64,000 nucleotides of DNA. Origin: Cystobacter fuscus (GTDB lineage Bacteria > Myxococcota > Myxococcia > Myxococcales > Myxococcaceae). The notes beneath the pieces are model-generated. The model saw only the letters and a program-made list of their open reading frames with translations, did no database searches and had not been told where the DNA came from. Positions 57,830 to 64,000 of the stretch are shown in pieces (within the stretch, counting starts at the first letter, position 1; every line of letters starts with the position of its first letter). Made by a program: the position numbers and the translations under genes. The stretch spans positions 10,540,001-10,604,000 of the forward strand of contig NZ_CP022098.1 in NCBI RefSeq assembly GCF_002305875.1, written 5' to 3'.

Positions 57830-58492
57830 ATGAGCGGTCCTCTCTTCCCACGTTGGACGAACACGGTGTCGCGCGCTTCGGTCGCGGCGCTCCTCGCATT
57901 CCCCGCGCTCGCGCTCGGTGGACTGATGGCGTACGTACGGTCTCCGTTCGTCACCAATCAGCACCGTCCGATCGAGCAGCCGATTGAGTTCGACCACCGG
58001 CACCACGCCGGTGACGAGCAGATCGACTGCCGCTACTGCCACTTCTCCGTGGAGAAGTCGCCGTCGGCCGGTATCCCCTCCACCACGGTCTGCATGTCCT
58101 GCCACGCGCAGGTGTGGAACCAGAGTCCGTACCTGGCGCTCGTGCGTCAGGCGTACTTCACGGACCAGCCGATCCCCTGGATCCGCGTCCACAACCTGCC
58201 GGACTTCGTCTACTTCAACCACTCCATCCACGTCGCCAAGGGCGTGGGCTGCGTGACCTGCCACGGGCGGGTGGACGAGATGGGCGCCATCGAGCAGGTG
58301 GCTCCGCTCACCATGGAGTGGTGCCTCGACTGCCACCGCGATCCCGGGCCCAACCTGCGTCCGCAGGAGTTCATCACCAGCATGACCTGGAAGCCGCCCG
58401 CGGATCACGCCGAGGCGGAGAAGCTCGCGGAAACGCTGATGGAAGAGAACGACGTTCACGGTCGCACGAGCTGCTCGACATGCCATCGCTGA
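57830..58492 (+). CDS. actA: Alternative complex III subunit ActA (pentahaem cytochrome c)
   Basis: Membrane-anchored multihaem cytochrome of 220 residues. An N-terminal helix (about 17-38) is followed by five CXXCH motifs: CRYCH, CMSCH, CVTCH, CLDCH and CSTCH, matching the pentahaem ActA of alternative complex III (quinol:cytochrome c/oxidase reductase). The ordering FDHRHHAGDEQIDCRYCHF and FNHSIHVAKGVGCVTCH (in parts) is typical. It heads the act operon; the next start lies 24 bases on. Confidence 0.94.
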   Translation: MSGPLFPRWTNTVSRASVAALLAFPALALGGLMAYVRSPFVTNQHRPIEQPIEFDHRHHAGDEQIDCRYCHFSVEKSPSAGIPSTTVCMSCHAQVWNQSPYLALVRQAYFTDQPIPWIRVHNLPDFVYFNHSIHVAKGVGCVTCHGRVDEMGAIEQVAPLTMEWCLDCHRDPGPNLRPQEFITSMTWKPPADHAEAEKLAETLMEENDVHGRTSCSTCHR

Positions 58493-58515
58493 AGCCCAAG
58501 CTCGACGGAGATTCT

Positions 58516-61686
<3,171 letters not shown>

Positions 61687-61689
61687 GTC

Positions 61690-63135
61690 ATGGCCGAGAC
61701 CGCAATCCATCACCCACCTGGCGTCGATCCGCTCGAGCCGCGGATGCTCGTCCCGCCGCACCACGACGACGCCTCGCTCAACGAGACCCTGCTCGACCAC
61801 GTCTGGGCCAAGCCGGGCAAGGGCTGGTTCCTGCTGTTCGGAATCGCCCTGGTTGGCCTGGGCATGTTCCTGGTCGCCGTGACGCTGACGCTCGCGCGCG
61901 GCATCGGCGTGTGGGGTAACAACCAGCCCAACGGCTGGGCGTTCGACATCGTCAACTTCGTGTGGTGGGTCGGTATCGGCCACGCCGGTACCCTCATCTC
62001 CGCCATCCTCCTGCTCTTCCAGCAGAAGTGGCGCACGAGCATCAACCGCTTCGCCGAGGCGATGACCATCTTCGCGGTCATCTGCGCGGGCCAGTTCCCG
62101 CTGCTGCACACGGGCCGTCCCTGGTTCGCCTTCTGGCTGCTGCCCTACCCCAGCACGCTGGGCGCCTGGCCCCAGTTCCGCTCCCCGCTGGACTGGGACG
62201 TGTTCGCCATCTCCACGTACTTCACCGTGTCGCTGCTGTTCTGGTACATCGGTCTGATTCCGGACCTGGCGGCGCTGCGTGACTCGTCCAAGGGCAAGCT
62301 GCAGCGCATCCTCTACGGCCTGTTCTCCCTCGGCTGGCGCGGCTCCGGGCGTCACTGGCACAACTACAAGATCGGCTACCTGCTGCTGGCGGGTCTCTCC
62401 ACCCCGCTCGTGCTCAGCGTGCACACGATCGTGTCCTTCGACTTCGCCACGGGCCTCATCCCCGGCTGGCACGCCACCATCTTCCCGCCCTACTTCGTCG
62501 CCGGCGCCGTGTTCAGCGGCTTCGCGATGGTGATCACCCTCATCGTTCCGGCCCGCAAGTACCTCAAGCTCCGGGACGTGATCACCGATCGCCACCTGGA
62601 GAACATGAACAAGGTCATCCTCGCGACGGGCCTCATCGTGTCCTACGGGTACATGATGGAGCACTTCATCGCCTGGTACTCCGGCAACGAGTACGAGATC
62701 TGGACCTTCTACGTGAACCGCGCGCGGGGTCCCTACGCCGGGGTGTACTGGCTGATGATCGCCTGCAACGTCATCACGCCGAACATCTTCTGGTTCAAGA
62801 AGTGCCGCACGAGCATCCCCATCATGTGGGTGGCCTCCATCGTCGTGAACATCGGCATGTGGTGCGAGCGCTTCATCATCATCGTGACGTCGCTGACGCA
62901 GGACTTCCTGCCCTCGTCGTGGGACCTGTACAGCCCGACGTGGGTGGACTGGTGCCTCTACATCGGCACGCTGGGTCTGTTCAGCACGCTCTTCCTGCTC
63001 TTCCTCAAGTTCGTCCCCGCGGTGGCCATCAGCGAGGTGAAGGAGCTCCAGCTCGAGCTCAAGCACGCCGCCCACCACGCCGCGCATGGCGCCGAGACGG
63101 GCGCCGCCGGGACCCTCACCCACGGAGCGCACTGA
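61690..63135 (+). CDS. actC: Alternative complex III subunit ActC (NrfD/PsrC-like quinol-binding membrane protein)
   Basis: Integral membrane protein of 481 residues with about ten helices, homologous to NrfD/PsrC. Family segments: [33 protein letters not shown] (parts: [19 protein letters not shown]), [10 protein letters not shown], and [30 protein letters not shown] (parts). It binds quinol at the periplasmic side and is thought to couple to proton movement. The start overlaps neither neighbour; gaps are 3 bases to actB and 2 to actD. Confidence 0.95.
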   Translation: MAETAIHHPPGVDPLEPRMLVPPHHDDASLNETLLDHVWAKPGKGWFLLFGIALVGLGMFLVAVTLTLARGIGVWGNNQPNGWAFDIVNFVWWVGIGHAGTLISAILLLFQQKWRTSINRFAEAMTIFAVICAGQFPLLHTGRPWFAFWLLPYPSTLGAWPQFRSPLDWDVFAISTYFTVSLLFWYIGLIPDLAALRDSSKGKLQRILYGLFSLGWRGSGRHWHNYKIGYLLLAGLSTPLVLSVHTIVSFDFATGLIPGWHATIFPPYFVAGAVFSGFAMVITLIVPARKYLKLRDVITDRHLENMNKVILATGLIVSYGYMMEHFIAWYSGNEYEIWTFYVNRARGPYAGVYWLMIACNVITPNIFWFKKCRTSIPIMWVASIVVNIGMWCERFIIIVTSLTQDFLPSSWDLYSPTWVDWCLYIGTLGLFSTLFLLFLKFVPAVAISEVKELQLELKHAAHHAAHGAETGAAGTLTHGAH

Positions 63136-63137
63136 CC

Positions 63138-63689
63138 ATGTCCGCCGAAACCAAGGTCCTGGAAACCCTGGTCCTCGCCGAGTTCGCCACTCCCGAGGCC
63201 CTGGTGGATGCCACCCGGCAGATGCGGGAGAAGGGCTATGAGGGGATGGACACCTACTCGCCCTACCCGCTGCATGGCGGCTCCGAGGCGCTGGGTCTGC
63301 CCCCCTCGCGCGTGCCCTTCATCGCGCTGTGCGCGGGCCTCACCGGCACCGCCACCGCCATCGCCTTCATGGCGTACATGAACGGCTACGACTACCCGCT
63401 CAACGTGGGTGGTCGTCCCCTCTTCAGCCTGCCCGCCTACGTGCCCATCACCTTCGAGTTGACGGTGCTCCTGGCGGCCTTCGGCATCTTCTTCGGAGTC
63501 CTGGGGCTCGCCCGGCTGCCGCAGCCGTATCACCCGGCTTACGAGCACGAGGCGTTCCGCAGCGCCACCACGCACGGCTACTGGCTGAGCGTGCCGCAGT
63601 TCGCGACGCTCCAGGCGGATGCGATCATGGATCAGCTCAAGTCCCTGGGCGCCACCCAGGTGACCGTGGTGACGGGAGAGAAGGAATGA
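63138..63689 (+). CDS. actD: Alternative complex III subunit ActD (DUF3341)
   Basis: Protein of 183 residues: a cytoplasmic ferredoxin-like domain (VLAEFATPEALVDATRQMREKGY; HGGSEALGLPPSRVP) and two membrane helices (about 55-78 and 93-117) as in ActD/DUF3341. Start at 63138 is two bases after actC; the stop overlaps actE (ATGA). Confidence 0.93.
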   Translation: MSAETKVLETLVLAEFATPEALVDATRQMREKGYEGMDTYSPYPLHGGSEALGLPPSRVPFIALCAGLTGTATAIAFMAYMNGYDYPLNVGGRPLFSLPAYVPITFELTVLLAAFGIFFGVLGLARLPQPYHPAYEHEAFRSATTHGYWLSVPQFATLQADAIMDQLKSLGATQVTVVTGEKE

Positions 63690-64000
63690 GGCGGCTCATC
63701 CCCCTGGCCGGGCTCGCCCTGGCCGCCTGTAACGTGCCCTCCGAGTTCCTCCAGCGCATGGAGGCACAGGCCAAGTACGAGTACTACGAGACGAACGAGT
63801 TCTGGGCGGATGGCAAGGCCATGCGCACGCCTCCCGAGGGCACCATTCCGCGCGAGCGCCTGGTGGGTGACCCCGGCCTGACCACGGGCCGGGTCAATGG
63901 CGAGTTCGTCAGCGCCAACCCGCTCAAGCTCGACCGGGCCGTGCTGGAAGAGGGCCACAAGAAGTACAACATCGTCTGCGCCCAGTGCCACGGCCGGCTC
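63686..64000 (+). CDS. actE: Alternative complex III subunit ActE (cytochrome c lipoprotein), 5' part
   Basis: Lipoprotein cytochrome truncated by the window (105 codons visible). Lipobox LALAAC (Cys about 15), conserved PPEGTIPRERL-type segment, and a haem motif CAQCHG at the very end. Matches the mono-haem ActE subunit. The gene overlaps actD by four bases. Confidence 0.92.
   Translation, partial: MRRLIPLAGLALAACNVPSEFLQRMEAQAKYEYYETNEFWADGKAMRTPPEGTIPRERLVGDPGLTTGRVNGEFVSANPLKLDRAVLEEGHKKYNIVCAQCHGRL

Overview
The window is GC-rich (about 70% by eye), densely packed bacterial DNA, most likely from a myxobacterium of the Cystobacterineae (Archangium/Cystobacter/Stigmatella-like). The reasons are the extreme GC3 codon use, a eukaryote-like Ser/Thr kinase with a PEGA domain, an alternative complex III operon, and many lipoproteins. 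An Imm11-type immunity protein and a lipoprotein toxin resembling the myxobacterial SitA class also point that way. Most genes sit in short operons with 4-base ATGA/GTGA start-stop overlaps.

Layout. 1-3.2 kb: end of sucA, then sucB and a cold-shock protein with a structured 5' leader. 3.2-14.6 kb: an S9 peptidase lipoprotein, a UPF0489/peptide-arginase-family protein, a chemoreceptor, remnants of two genes, a three-gene operon starting with DUF4166, a BamA/TamA-like outer-membrane protein, a receiver-domain protein, a BtuF-like binding protein and an ammonium transporter. 14.8-20.2 kb: Ser/Thr kinase, TPR-TonB receptor fusion and a lipoprotein in one operon. 20.3-23.4 kb: a receiver-domain protein next to an 11-G tract, MsrPQ (methionine sulfoxide repair) and a CrtW/desaturase-like membrane di-iron enzyme.

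23.7-27.1 kb is the most accessory-looking block. A lipoprotein with a C-terminal AHH nuclease domain is followed by a two-domain (Imm11 + SUFU) immunity protein. The pair is flanked by a complete DUF6714 gene on one side and the 3' end of a DUF6714 paralogue on the other, which share a 20-bp direct repeat. 27.1-31.2 kb: an M49-like metallopeptidase, a VOC protein, a CPBP protease and an FAD amine-oxidase-type enzyme.

31.4-36.0 kb is the trpDCFBA operon, led by a 53-residue gene that holds only the N-terminal domain of a DAHP synthase. The partner operon trpEG lies at 52-54 kb. 36-39.3 kb: an RND/MMPL exporter and a histidine phosphatase. 39.3-48.7 kb has two redox/metal operons: RCC1 propeller lipoprotein x2 plus a di-heme oxidoreductase, then imelysin, di-heme oxidoreductase, imelysin-like protein and an HTTM membrane protein, the second preceded by a Fur-box-like sequence. 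48.7-57.4 kb holds housekeeping and hypothetical genes (two DJ-1/PfpI proteins, a 55-residue basic protein, an MFS-spermidine synthase fusion, trpEG, a Gre-like factor, NADAR, SDR, HNH). 57.8-64 kb: alternative complex III genes actABCD and the start of actE, running off the window.

No tRNA, rRNA, CRISPR array or complete insertion sequence was seen. All family assignments come from reading motifs; no database search was run.
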